A DNA stretch of 64,000 bases from Thermaurantimonas sp046295455 (lineage in GTDB: Bacteria > Bacteroidota > Bacteroidia > Flavobacteriales > Schleiferiaceae): the NCBI GenBank assembly GCA_046295455.1, contig JBKBNI010000008.1, positions 1 to 64,000 on the forward strand. The letters run 5' to 3'. Within the stretch, counting starts at the first letter, position 1. Each line of letters opens with the position of its first letter. Positions 8,829-16,649 of this stretch are shown here, in pieces. The notes under the pieces are model-generated. The model had not been told where the DNA came from, ran no database searches, and saw nothing but the letters and a program-made list of their open reading frames with translations. The position numbers and the translations under genes are program-made.

Positions 8829-11525
8829 TTATTGTTTTATAATGGTTTGATTCAATTGGTTCAGCCGTTTTCTCAGAGCCTCAATCTTCGCTTCGGCATC
8901 TTGTTTTTTCTTCAGCTCGTTTTGCTTTACCTGTTCAGGAGCATTCTGCATAAAGCGCTCATTGCCAAGTTTGTTCATCACTGATTTTAAAAACCCTTCT
9001 ATATAGTCGAGTTCAGCCTTTAGCTTGGCGATTTCACCCTGAACGTCGAGCATTTCTTCGCTGATGGGATATATAAATTCGATGCCCCCCGCCAGGAAGG
9101 TTTTTACATTTCCGTGAGTTTCCTGTTGCGCTGTTATGCCTTCAAGCCCCCCTAATTTGACCACCATCGAACAGTATGGGTGTTTTAGCACATCGGCATG
9201 TTCAGGTTTTATCAGCAGAGTTATTTTATGCTTTGGTTGGATCTGATTCTGTGCCCGGAAATTTCGGATCGAAGTGACAATCTCACTGAATTTCAAAAAG
9301 TCAGCCACAGCCTTTTGGTCCACACTTCCGGGAGAAGGCCACCTGGTATGCATAAGCATTTCTTCGCCGGCAGTCATGTGGCTGTATAGTTCCTCCGTGA
9401 TAAAGGGCATAAACGGATGCAGCAGTTTCAGCAGGTCTGAAAAGTACTGTTTTGTGAGGTCGCAGGCTACCGATGATATCGATGTCCCGGCCGATGGCTT
9501 GATCCACTCCAGATACCACGAGCAGAATTTGTCCCTGATCAGGTCATACACCGCCATCAGAGCCTCCGAAATTCTGAATTTCGACATCAGGTCGTCAATC
9601 TCAGCCACCGATGCGGCCAGCTGATGCTCAAACCAGTAAATAGCTGCCTCTTCTGTTTCACTGGCAGGTCTCTCTTCTCCGCTCCAACCCCGGATCAGCC
9701 TGAAGGCATTCCAGATTTTGTTGGCAAAGTTTCTGCCTTGTTCACATAGTTTTTCGTCAAAGAGCAGATCATTGCCGGCCGGTGAGCTGAAGAGCATACC
9801 CACCCGCACCGCATCTGTCCCATATGTTTCCATCAGTTTTTCAGGATCGGGACTGTTGCCCAGAGATTTTGACATTTTTCGTCCCAGCTTGTCGCGCACT
9901 ATGCCTGTCAAATACACATTTTTAAAAGGAATGGCATCCGTATACTCCAGACCGGCGATGATCATCCTGGCTACCCAGAAGAAGAGTATTTCGGGAGCCG
10001 TCACCAGCACCTCAGTCGGATAGTAGTAGCTCAGCTCCCTGTTTTTTTTCAGGTCTATTTTGCCTTTGGCACGGTCAAAGCATTCATCGTCAAAACCTCC
10101 GAAGACCTGCAATGGCCACAGCCAAGACGAGGCCCATGTATCCAGCACATCGGGATCCTGACGTAGGTCATTGGCAGTCAGGCGTGGATTGCCCGACTTT
10201 TCGCGCGCCAGAGTCAGTGCCTCATCAGGAGTTTCGGCTACTACGTAGTCATCATGCCCCTCCCCGTAATAGTACGCCGGTATCCGATGCCCCCACCAAA
10301 GCTGTCGCGAAATACACCAGTCCTTCACATTCTCCATCCAGTGGCGATACGTGTTGATAAACTTTTGAGGGTGAAGTTGGATCTCACCCCGTTCCACCAC
10401 GTCCAGAGCCTTGGCCGATAGGTCCTTCATCCGGATAAACCACTGCATAGACAGCCTCGGTTCGACCACCGAATTGGTACGCTCCGACCTACCGATACGC
10501 GTTATGGTGTCTTCGGTTTTTTCCAGCACACCGGCGTCCTCCAGCCTCTGATGCATGTGTCTGCGCACCTCAAATCGATCCACACCCACAAAATCCGGTA
10601 TCCCACACAGCTCATTGAGCGTACCGTCGTCATTGAGTATATCGATCACCGGCAGCCCATGCCTGCGGCCTATCTCGTAGTCATTGGGATCATGCGCAGG
10701 AGTCACTTTCAGACAGCCCGTGCCGAAGTCTTTGTCCACATATGGATCTGTGATCACAGGTACCTCGCGCCCTACCAGCGGCACCACGGCTGTTTTGCCG
10801 ACCAGCCCGGCATACCGTTCATCCGTCGGATTCACCGCTATGGCCACATCACCCATGATGGTCTCCGGGCGCACAGTAGCCACAGTCAGATATTGATCCG
10901 AGTTTTTAATAAAATATCTTATGTAGTAGAATGTCACATTCTCCCCGCTATCGCTGTAGATCACCTCCTCATTGCTCAGAGCCGTACGCGCTTCACAGTC
11001 CCAGTTGATCATCCTCAGGCCCCGATAGATATACCCCTTGTTGTACAAATCCACAAACACACGGATCACCGCCTTGTAGTACGCTTCGTCCATAGTGAAG
11101 GTCGTTCGCCTCCAGTCACACGACGCCCCCAGGCGACGCAGTTGCTGCAGGATAATGCCCCCATACCTCTCCTTCCACTCAAAGGCATGCTTCAGAAATT
11201 CATCCCTCGTCAGCTGATGTTTGGCGATACCCTTCTCCCGGAGCATCGCCACTACTTTGGCCTCCGTGGCGATCGATGCATGATCCGTACCCGGCACCCA
11301 GCACGCATTGTAACCCATCATACGCGCCCTCCTGACCAGCACATCCTGAATCGTATTGTTCAGCATATGCCCCATATGCAATACACCGGTCACATTTGGA
11401 GGCGGTATCACGATGCTATATGGCGGCCGGTCGTCCGGCTCAGAAGCAAAGCACATGGATTCATTCCAGTAGTCAAGCCATTTCTGCTCAATGTCTGCGG
11501 GGGTGTATTTGGTCGAAATATTCAT
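8829..11525 (-). CDS. valS: Valyl-tRNA synthetase
   Basis: 898 residues from the ATG at 11525. Class I motifs are PPPNVTGVLHMGHMLN (HIGH) and RKMSKSLGNSPDP (KMSKS). Between them lies the CP1 editing domain that clears mischarged threonine, with YYIRYF, VATVRPETIMGD and TPAHDPNDYEIG. The C-terminal ~70 residues form the valS coiled-coil arm (ISEEMLDVQGEIAKLKAELD onward). An in-frame ATG 4 codons earlier at 11537 exists; 11525 gives the usual MN-S-KY-P-DIE-KW start. It heads the valS-tpx-fRMsr-helicase operon. Confidence 0.96.
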   Translation of the reverse strand: MNISTKYTPADIEQKWLDYWNESMCFASEPDDRPPYSIVIPPPNVTGVLHMGHMLNNTIQDVLVRRARMMGYNACWVPGTDHASIATEAKVVAMLREKGIAKHQLTRDEFLKHAFEWKERYGGIILQQLRRLGASCDWRRTTFTMDEAYYKAVIRVFVDLYNKGYIYRGLRMINWDCEARTALSNEEVIYSDSGENVTFYYIRYFIKNSDQYLTVATVRPETIMGDVAIAVNPTDERYAGLVGKTAVVPLVGREVPVITDPYVDKDFGTGCLKVTPAHDPNDYEIGRRHGLPVIDILNDDGTLNELCGIPDFVGVDRFEVRRHMHQRLEDAGVLEKTEDTITRIGRSERTNSVVEPRLSMQWFIRMKDLSAKALDVVERGEIQLHPQKFINTYRHWMENVKDWCISRQLWWGHRIPAYYYGEGHDDYVVAETPDEALTLAREKSGNPRLTANDLRQDPDVLDTWASSWLWPLQVFGGFDDECFDRAKGKIDLKKNRELSYYYPTEVLVTAPEILFFWVARMIIAGLEYTDAIPFKNVYLTGIVRDKLGRKMSKSLGNSPDPEKLMETYGTDAVRVGMLFSSPAGNDLLFDEKLCEQGRNFANKIWNAFRLIRGWSGEERPASETEEAAIYWFEHQLAASVAEIDDLMSKFRISEALMAVYDLIRDKFCSWYLEWIKPSAGTSISSVACDLTKQYFSDLLKLLHPFMPFITEELYSHMTAGEEMLMHTRWPSPGSVDQKAVADFLKFSEIVTSIRNFRAQNQIQPKHKITLLIKPEHADVLKHPYCSMVVKLGGLEGITAQQETHGNVKTFLAGGIEFIYPISEEMLDVQGEIAKLKAELDYIEGFLKSVMNKLGNERFMQNAPEQVKQNELKKKQDAEAKIEALRKRLNQLNQTIIKQ

Positions 11526-11550
11526 TACAATGCACATCTTTCAGGCACGG

Positions 11551-11558
11551 CAAAAATA
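11551..11558 (-). promoter_or_regulatory. -7 element (TATTTTTG) for valS operon
   Basis: The minus strand reads TATTTTTG, a full TAnnTTTG match, 26 bp before the valS ATG at 11525. Confidence 0.55.
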
Positions 11559-11626
11559 GGTGGTATCACCCCCACACACCGCATACCATACTCACAGGCG
11601 CCGGCCGTTGAGCATTTCGGGCCGGC

Positions 11627-11667
11627 AGTCTGCCACCTTCAGGGAGGCAGACTTAATTTTTTTCTTT
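11627..11667 (+). terminator. Hairpin with T-tract beside the GC-rich repeat
   Basis: AGTCTGCC at 11627-11634 pairs with GGCAGACT at 11646-11653, followed on the plus strand by a run of T through about 11667. It has the form of a rho-independent terminator, but no plus-strand gene precedes it, so it may be part of the neighbouring repeat. Just upstream, GCCGGCC and GGCCGGC (about 11590-11626) form another inverted repeat. Confidence 0.35.
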
Positions 11668-11847
11668 TGGGCGTGACCCCTGACAAGGCGTCTTAGCGCC
11701 TTCGTCAGGGGTCGGGCTATCCGCTCCTATTCGCATGGCACACGGGTGCGACACATCCGGCTGCGGTGGCTTCTGCTGTCGCCTCCTCGCCCGGTGTGTC
11801 GCATACCCGTCTGCTGCTGCTCATACCGCTTCTATCCCTCACGCACC
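11661..11847 (+). repeat. GC-rich interspersed repeat, copy 1
   Basis: Starts with TTTTGGGCGTGACCCCTGAC, then a hairpin (CCCCTGAC..GTCAGGGG around GGCGTCTTAGCGCC), then GTCGGGCTATCCGCTCC, and ends near TTCTATCCCTCACGCA. A related element on the other strand is at 29262-29431. From memory, a 'GGGCGT...GGGCTATCCGC...ATCCCTAACGCA' intergenic repeat occurs in many Bacteroidota. It fills most of the 443-bp stretch without a gene (11526-11968); open frames across it have no family resemblance and are dismissed. The remainder holds the valS and TonB promoters. Confidence 0.65.
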
Positions 11848-11941
11848 CGAAGTCCATCCGAATTCCAGACCTCAAAACCATCCATTCACGCACCCCTCTC
11901 AATTAAATTTACCGAATCCCGACCATCCAAAAAAAATTCCT

Positions 11942-11949
11942 TACTTTTG
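11942..11949 (+). promoter_or_regulatory. -7 element (TACTTTTG) for the TonB gene
   Basis: A full TAnnTTTG match 19 bp before the ATG at 11969. It rules in that start over the longer open frame that begins at 11735 inside the repeat. Confidence 0.6.
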
Positions 11950-11968
11950 CTCCTGTAATAAACCAGTA

Positions 11969-12682
11969 ATGGAGCCTAAAAAATCACCTCAGGTTGACCT
12001 GGAAAATAAAAGAAGCGTCTTCTTTCTCACAGGTCTCTTCTTAGCCCTCGTCGTTGTGTACATCTCCATCGAATGGAAAACCTACGATCGCACTCTCGCC
12101 AATCTTGGTGACCTCGACCTGGTCATCGACGAAGAAGAAGTCATCGTCACCCAGCGCGAGCAGAAGCCACCCCCTCCACCTCCACCACAAGACATCATCA
12201 ACGTTGTGGAAGACAAGGTCGAACTCAAAGAAGAGCTGGTCATGGAATCCACCGAAACCAGTCAGACCGAAGAAATCCGCCCCATAGAAGTCGTTGAGGA
12301 GGAAGTCGATGAAATTTTTAGTTTCGCCATTGTGGAAAACAAACCTTTATTTCCGGGTTGCGAAAAAGAAAAAGATGAAGAAGCACGCAGCCAATGCTTT
12401 CAGTTGAAAATCCAGCAGCACATCGTCCGGAATTTTAAATATCCCGAAATCGCACGCCAATTGGGTATACAGGGTAAAGTATTCATCACCTTTATCATTG
12501 ATAAGGATGGATCTGTAACCAATGTAAGTGTAGCCAGAGGGGTCGATCCCAATCTCGATCAGGCTGCCGTAGACGCCGTCAAAAGTCTAAATAATCTCAA
12601 TCCTAAGATCCAGCCGGCCAAGCAAAGAGGCAAGCCCGTCCGCATGTCCTTTACCGTACCCGTAAATGCACGACTGCAATAG
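11969..12682 (+). CDS. Energy transducer TonB
   Basis: 237 residues. One transmembrane helix sits near 17-36 (SVFFLTGLFLALVVVYISIEW), then a periplasmic linker with a PPPPPPPQ stretch and an acidic Glu/Val region, then the TonB C-terminal domain (about 150-237) with FKYPEIARQLGIQGKVFITFII, GSVTNVSVARGVDPNLDQAAVDAVKSL and a final KPVRMSFTVPVNARLQ. It couples the inner-membrane proton gradient through ExbB/ExbD to outer-membrane TonB-dependent receptors. ExbB and ExbD are not next to it. A clear terminator follows and a -7 element precedes, so it is probably a single-gene unit. Confidence 0.93.
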   Translation: MEPKKSPQVDLENKRSVFFLTGLFLALVVVYISIEWKTYDRTLANLGDLDLVIDEEEVIVTQREQKPPPPPPPQDIINVVEDKVELKEELVMESTETSQTEEIRPIEVVEEEVDEIFSFAIVENKPLFPGCEKEKDEEARSQCFQLKIQQHIVRNFKYPEIARQLGIQGKVFITFIIDKDGSVTNVSVARGVDPNLDQAAVDAVKSLNNLNPKIQPAKQRGKPVRMSFTVPVNARLQ

Positions 12683-12704
12683 ATATTACCGCAAAATTGT
12701 ATTT

Positions 12705-12732
12705 AAAGCCGCCCTTTGATGGCGGCTTTTTT
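12705..12732 (+). terminator. Rho-independent terminator after TonB gene
   Basis: AAAGCCGCC and GGCGGCTTT form a perfect stem around a 7-base loop, followed by six T on the plus strand, 22 bp after the TonB stop. Confidence 0.85.
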
Positions 12733-12854
12733 CATTTGCCTTTTACACTTAGGGTTATAGCTTCTGATTACAGACTTGCCACACCTTTTACTTTAAAACT
12801 GCAATATGCCCGATTCTACCGTCGGGATATACTGTATTTTTACTATCCTAGAGG

Positions 12855-12862
12855 TAGCTTTG
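12855..12862 (+). promoter_or_regulatory. -7 element (TAGCTTTG) for the response regulator
   Basis: A full TAnnTTTG match 28 bp before the ATG at 12891. The 208 bp between the TonB stop and this gene hold the terminator and this promoter; a 65-codon open frame there spans both and is not considered real. Confidence 0.6.
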
Positions 12863-12890
12863 TCTATCCAAACGAGAATGCTGATTTAAA

Positions 12891-13583
12891 ATGACTAATA
12901 AACCACACATTCTCCTCATCGAAGACGACGACAGACTGGCAAAAGTCATCGCAAAACATCTCAGGGAACACGATTTTGAAGCATCTCTTGCCTACGACGG
13001 GATGTCAGCAATTAAATTATTCAGGCAGATCAACTTTGACCTGATCATCACAGATGTCATGATACCGGGGAAAAACGGCATTGACCTCTGCCGCGAAATC
13101 CGGCAATACAATCAAACCTGCCCCATCATCATGCTCACAGCACTGGGTACCACCGACGATAAGCTGGAGGGATTTGATGCAGGCGCCAATGACTACATGG
13201 TCAAACCGTTTGAAATCCGCGAATTGATTGCCCGCATCCGAGTGCTTCTCAAATGGTCCGGTCTGCAAGCGTCCACTCCGGAAATCCTTCAATATGCCGA
13301 TGTCACTCTAAACCTGAGAACAAAAAAAGTTACCCGCAACTCAAAACCGCTGCACCTCACCCCCAAAGAACTCAAACTCCTGGAGTACATGCTTCGAAAT
13401 CCCGACCGTATCCTCACCCGCCAGGAAATATCCGAAAACGTTTGGGAGACGCGCTTTGATACCGGCACCAATTTTATTGATGTGTACATCAACTACCTCC
13501 GGAAAAAAATTGACAAAGAATCTGATCAAAAACTCATACATACCCGACCCGGCCTCGGCTTTATCCTCTCCACCGACCCTTAG
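12891..13583 (+). CDS. OmpR/PhoB-family response regulator (RprY-like)
   Basis: 230 residues. The receiver domain (1-120) has acidic residues EDDD near 11-14, phosphoacceptor Asp55 (LIITDVMIPG), the conserved Thr in MLTALG and the Lys in DYMVKPF. A winged-helix DNA-binding domain follows (about 130-228) with LTPKELKLLEYMLRNPD and the RKKID..IHTRPGLGFIL ending. No histidine kinase is adjacent, so it is an orphan in this window; the closest Bacteroidota type is RprY. Its target genes cannot be inferred. It ends 4 bp from the convergent DUF4294 gene. Confidence 0.92.
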   Translation: MTNKPHILLIEDDDRLAKVIAKHLREHDFEASLAYDGMSAIKLFRQINFDLIITDVMIPGKNGIDLCREIRQYNQTCPIIMLTALGTTDDKLEGFDAGANDYMVKPFEIRELIARIRVLLKWSGLQASTPEILQYADVTLNLRTKKVTRNSKPLHLTPKELKLLEYMLRNPDRILTRQEISENVWETRFDTGTNFIDVYINYLRKKIDKESDQKLIHTRPGLGFILSTDP

Positions 13584-13587
13584 TATC

Positions 13588-14364
13588 TTAAAATATACGC
13601 CACCAGCGCTTTCTTCGACCGGGCTTGACTTCCCCATCTTCGTCAAAGTCGTCTGCATTGAATTCCTTCTTTTGTCGTGGCATCAATATGCCTTCCGCAA
13701 AGGCCTTCTGCAGTATGTTTTCAATAAATTTATCTTCCGGGTCTTCCTCTGGTTTATACTCTTTTTTCAGACTGATTTCGTAGAAATTTGCCGTTACATT
13801 ATAAAAAAAAGCACGTATGCCTCCCCTGTATTTATTGATTAAGTCATAGGCCGTGATGCCGGTTTCCCTATAGATGAGTTTGCACAGAATCTGCCCCTCA
13901 GAGCGGGTGAGCTTTTTCAGCTCTTCTTCAAATTCCTTTTCCAGGTACTCCTGAAATTCTTTGATAAACCGCCTTTTATCGCGGTTGCTTTGCAGCAAGG
14001 TAAGCCTGAACTCCAGCGAGTCGAGCTTATCCCCGGCGATCACCGCATAGGGATAAACCTTATACACCTTTCGGCGCAAGATATAGTACCTCCTCCTTGC
14101 TTCTTCACTGTCAAATGCCGGGGTGCTTATAAACAATACCTCGTCCAGAATCCAGACCGGCACAGTATCTCCATCGATGATAAGGGCGTGCTGGCGATTG
14201 CCTTTGTTTTGATAAATATAATTCAGCACACTGTCCTGAGTCTGCTTTGAATCCGGTTGCGCCACAGCCGCCACACCCCCCCAAAGGGTCACTAAAGCGA
14301 CTTTAATACACCTGCCGGCGAATTTTCCAAAGCGAGACTTCACTGTGATGTACCATTTGACCAT
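13588..14364 (-). CDS. DUF4294 domain protein, exported
   Basis: 258 residues from the ATG at 14364; a GTG at 14343 is also possible and would leave a cleaner signal peptide (KVALVTLWGGVAAVAQ). Either start lies inside the 3' end of accC (stop at 14303), an overlap of 41-62 bp. The DUF4294 domain, confined to Bacteroidota, covers roughly residues 60-215 (VWILDEVLFISTPAFDSEEARRRYY, YPYAVIAGDKLDSLE, LTRSEGQILCKLIYRETG, YDLINKYRGGIRAFFYN). The C-terminus is charged and ends RRKRWWRIF. Function is unknown; it probably acts in the periplasm. It is translationally coupled to accC. Confidence 0.82.
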   Translation of the reverse strand: MVKWYITVKSRFGKFAGRCIKVALVTLWGGVAAVAQPDSKQTQDSVLNYIYQNKGNRQHALIIDGDTVPVWILDEVLFISTPAFDSEEARRRYYILRRKVYKVYPYAVIAGDKLDSLEFRLTLLQSNRDKRRFIKEFQEYLEKEFEEELKKLTRSEGQILCKLIYRETGITAYDLINKYRGGIRAFFYNVTANFYEISLKKEYKPEEDPEDKFIENILQKAFAEGILMPRQKKEFNADDFDEDGEVKPGRRKRWWRIF

Positions 14365-15805
14365 TGGCAGAGTCCGTATGAGCAGGGAGGTGTTTTGCTT
14401 CAGCAAGAGCCGAGGCTACCAGGGCTGCCGCTTCGAGCTCTTCAGGGGTAGGCGAGGGGAGAAATTCCGGCCGGAAGTGCTGCTTTACAAAATTGGTGTC
14501 AAACTGGCCGCTGGTAAATGAGGGGTGCTTCATCACAAACTCTATGAATGGTATCGTAGTGTGTACACCTCCGATTTCGTAGTCACTGCAGGCTCTGATC
14601 ATGCGCTCGATCGCCTCCTCACGGGTACTACCATAGGTGATGAGTTTGGCAATCATGGGGTCGTAGTAGATAGGTATATCCATCCCGCGTCGGTATCCAT
14701 CGTCCACACGCACTCCGGGCCCTGTAGGTCTGTTGTATATGGTAAGGGTACCGATATCCGGCGAGAAATTTTCCCACGGATTTTCGGCATAGACCCGGGC
14801 TTCTATGGCATGACCGTGTATTTTCAGGTCCTCTTGTGTGTATCCCAGCGGTTCGCCCCGAGCGATCCGTATTTGGTCTCTCACCAGGTCCAGACCCGTA
14901 ATCAGCTCCGTGACCGGATGCTCTACCTGCAGGCGGGTATTCATCTCCAGGAAGTAGAAGTTCATCGAAGCATCTACCAGAAATTCCACTGTCCCTGCCC
15001 CTACATATCCACATGCCTTTGCCACGTTTACAGCGGCTTGACCCATAGCTTTCCGCAGCTCGGGAGTGACTACCGCGCTTGGCGCCTCCTCTACGACCTT
15101 TTGGTGTCTTCGCTGAATGCTACACTCCCTCTCAAATAGGTAAACGATGTTTCCGTGCTTATCGGCAAGTATCTGAATCTCAATATGGCGGGGTTTGTCG
15201 ACGAATTTTTCTATAAATACGGCTCCGTTGCCAAATGCAGACGTAGCCTCATTGATGGCCATTTGCATCTGCTCTTCCAGAGTGCGAATGTCTTCAACCA
15301 GTCTCATCCCCTTACCACCACCTCCGGCAGAAGCCTTAATGATCACTGGGAGTCCAATGTTTTTAGCCACCTCTACGGCAGCTGTAAAGTCGCTCACGGC
15401 ACCGTCTGTGCCCGGCACCAGCGGCACACCAAATTTTTTCACGGCATTTTTGGCAGAGAGCTTATCGCCCATGATCTCCATGGCGTGGGCAGATGGCCCG
15501 ATGAAGGTCAGCCCACTTGATTCGACAAGACGAGCAAAGGCCGCATTTTCGCTTAAGAATCCATATCCTGGGTGTATGGCATCTGCACCGGTTGAGTGTG
15601 CGGCCTCTACGATGACATCCCCTCTCAGATAGCTTTGGCTGGAAGGAGCTGGCCCGATACATACCGATTCGTCCGCATAGTGCACGTGCGGACTGTTGAC
15701 ATCAGCTTCGCTATACACCGCTACGGTGTATATACCCATGTCTCTGGCCGTTTTCATGATTCGCAGGGCGATCTCTCCGCGGTTGGCTACTAAGATTTTT
15801 TTCAT
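14303..15805 (-). CDS. accC: Acetyl-CoA carboxylase biotin carboxylase subunit
   Basis: 500 residues. The biotin carboxylase N domain (KILVANRGEIALRIMKTARD), the ATP-grasp domain with GGGGKGMRLV and EKFVDKPRHIEIQI, the catalytic region FLEMNTRLQVEHPVTE and the C-terminal domain (HAIEARVYAENP) are all present. It carboxylates biotin on the carrier protein using ATP and bicarbonate. The length is somewhat above the ~450 of E. coli AccC; the extra C-terminal residues (from about 450, FRPEFLPSPTPEE) resemble those in Bacteroidota acyl-CoA carboxylases, so a propionyl-CoA carboxylase role is also possible. No accB is adjacent. fabG lies upstream in the same run of genes. Confidence 0.92.
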   Translation of the reverse strand: MKKILVANRGEIALRIMKTARDMGIYTVAVYSEADVNSPHVHYADESVCIGPAPSSQSYLRGDVIVEAAHSTGADAIHPGYGFLSENAAFARLVESSGLTFIGPSAHAMEIMGDKLSAKNAVKKFGVPLVPGTDGAVSDFTAAVEVAKNIGLPVIIKASAGGGGKGMRLVEDIRTLEEQMQMAINEATSAFGNGAVFIEKFVDKPRHIEIQILADKHGNIVYLFERECSIQRRHQKVVEEAPSAVVTPELRKAMGQAAVNVAKACGYVGAGTVEFLVDASMNFYFLEMNTRLQVEHPVTELITGLDLVRDQIRIARGEPLGYTQEDLKIHGHAIEARVYAENPWENFSPDIGTLTIYNRPTGPGVRVDDGYRRGMDIPIYYDPMIAKLITYGSTREEAIERMIRACSDYEIGGVHTTIPFIEFVMKHPSFTSGQFDTNFVKQHFRPEFLPSPTPEELEAAALVASALAEAKHLPAHTDSANGQMVHHSEVSLWKIRRQVY

Positions 15806-15814
15806 GCGGGCAGA

Positions 15815-16633
15815 TTATTTGGATTCACCCAAAATGACGGGTAGTCCATTTCTGGAATTTCCGATGATCACAACTTTTGAATTCGGACTTTCGGCCAGTT
15901 TCATGGTGGCTTCAATTCCTTTCTCCTGCAAAATTTTGTCGGTCAGAGAGCGGTTTATGATATCAAAGGCTTCTGCCTTGCCTTTAGCTTCTATTCTGAT
16001 TCTTTGGGCTTCTTTTTCAGCTGCTTCCAGTCTAAATTCGTATTCAAGCGCCAGTTGCTCCTGCTTGAGCTTTTTCTCTATGGCCTCTTGCAAAGATGCG
16101 GGCAGGGTGACATCTCGTATCAGCACATCATCAAGCAAAATATGCTTATCTGCAATGGATTTACGCGTGCGGTTCAGAATCTCGTCTTCGATTACTTCGC
16201 GTTTGGTTGAGTACAGTTCTTCCGGAAGGTATTTTCCTATAACCTCCCGTGTGGCAGAGCGTATGGCCGGATTTACTATTTTTTCATGAAAATTTGGCCC
16301 CACCTCATCGTGCAGGAGCGGAAGTCTATCATCCTTGGGTTTGTACCAATAAGATACATCCACCTTGATGGTCAATCCGTTTCGCGACAGTACTTCCATC
16401 ATCGAATTGCTTTCCTGAATTTTTACATCGTATTTGAATATTTTATTCCAGGGAGCAATGAAGTGAAAGCCTTGATTGAATATCTTTTTTTTGTCTATTC
16501 CTCCTGAGAATGTTCTGAATATGACACCTTTCTGACCAAAGTCGATCGTAGTGGTCATTGATCCCCACAGTAAGACGATCAGCAGTGCTGCTATGAAGCC
16601 TCCGACCAGTAAGAAGGGCACACCTCTTTTCAT
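15815..16633 (-). CDS. Prohibitin family (SPFH domain) membrane protein
   Basis: 272 residues. An N-terminal membrane helix (residues 5-25, VPFLLVGGFIAALLIVLLW) is followed by the SPFH/Band 7 domain (TTIDFGQKGVIFRTFSGGIDKKKIFNQGFHFI, KIQESNSMMEVLSRNGLTIKVDVSYWYKP) and a long C-terminal helix rich in Glu/Lys/Ala (IEKKLKQEQLALEYEFRLEAAEKEAQRI) that drives oligomer formation. Prohibitins form membrane ring assemblies linked to membrane protein quality control. It is 16 bp after the VWA-like gene and 9 bp before accC, in one direction. Confidence 0.92.
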   Translation of the reverse strand: MKRGVPFLLVGGFIAALLIVLLWGSMTTTIDFGQKGVIFRTFSGGIDKKKIFNQGFHFIAPWNKIFKYDVKIQESNSMMEVLSRNGLTIKVDVSYWYKPKDDRLPLLHDEVGPNFHEKIVNPAIRSATREVIGKYLPEELYSTKREVIEDEILNRTRKSIADKHILLDDVLIRDVTLPASLQEAIEKKLKQEQLALEYEFRLEAAEKEAQRIRIEAKGKAEAFDIINRSLTDKILQEKGIEATMKLAESPNSKVVIIGNSRNGLPVILGESK

Positions 16634-16649
16634 GGTACGTATTTTTTGA

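Noticed and set aside
10551..11696. 381-codon open frame on the plus strand opposite valS
   Set aside because: It is antisense to the N-terminal half of valS, rich in His and Arg from complementing a biased coding strand, has no recognisable domain and no promoter.
11717..11902. Open frames within the GC-rich repeat (both strands)
   Set aside because: They follow from the GC-rich, stop-poor composition of the repeat; no start context, no domain, and the sequences differ from those in the second copy.
12697..12894. 65-codon frame between TonB and the response regulator
   Set aside because: It spans the TonB terminator and the regulator's promoter and overlaps the regulator's start; it has no family resemblance.
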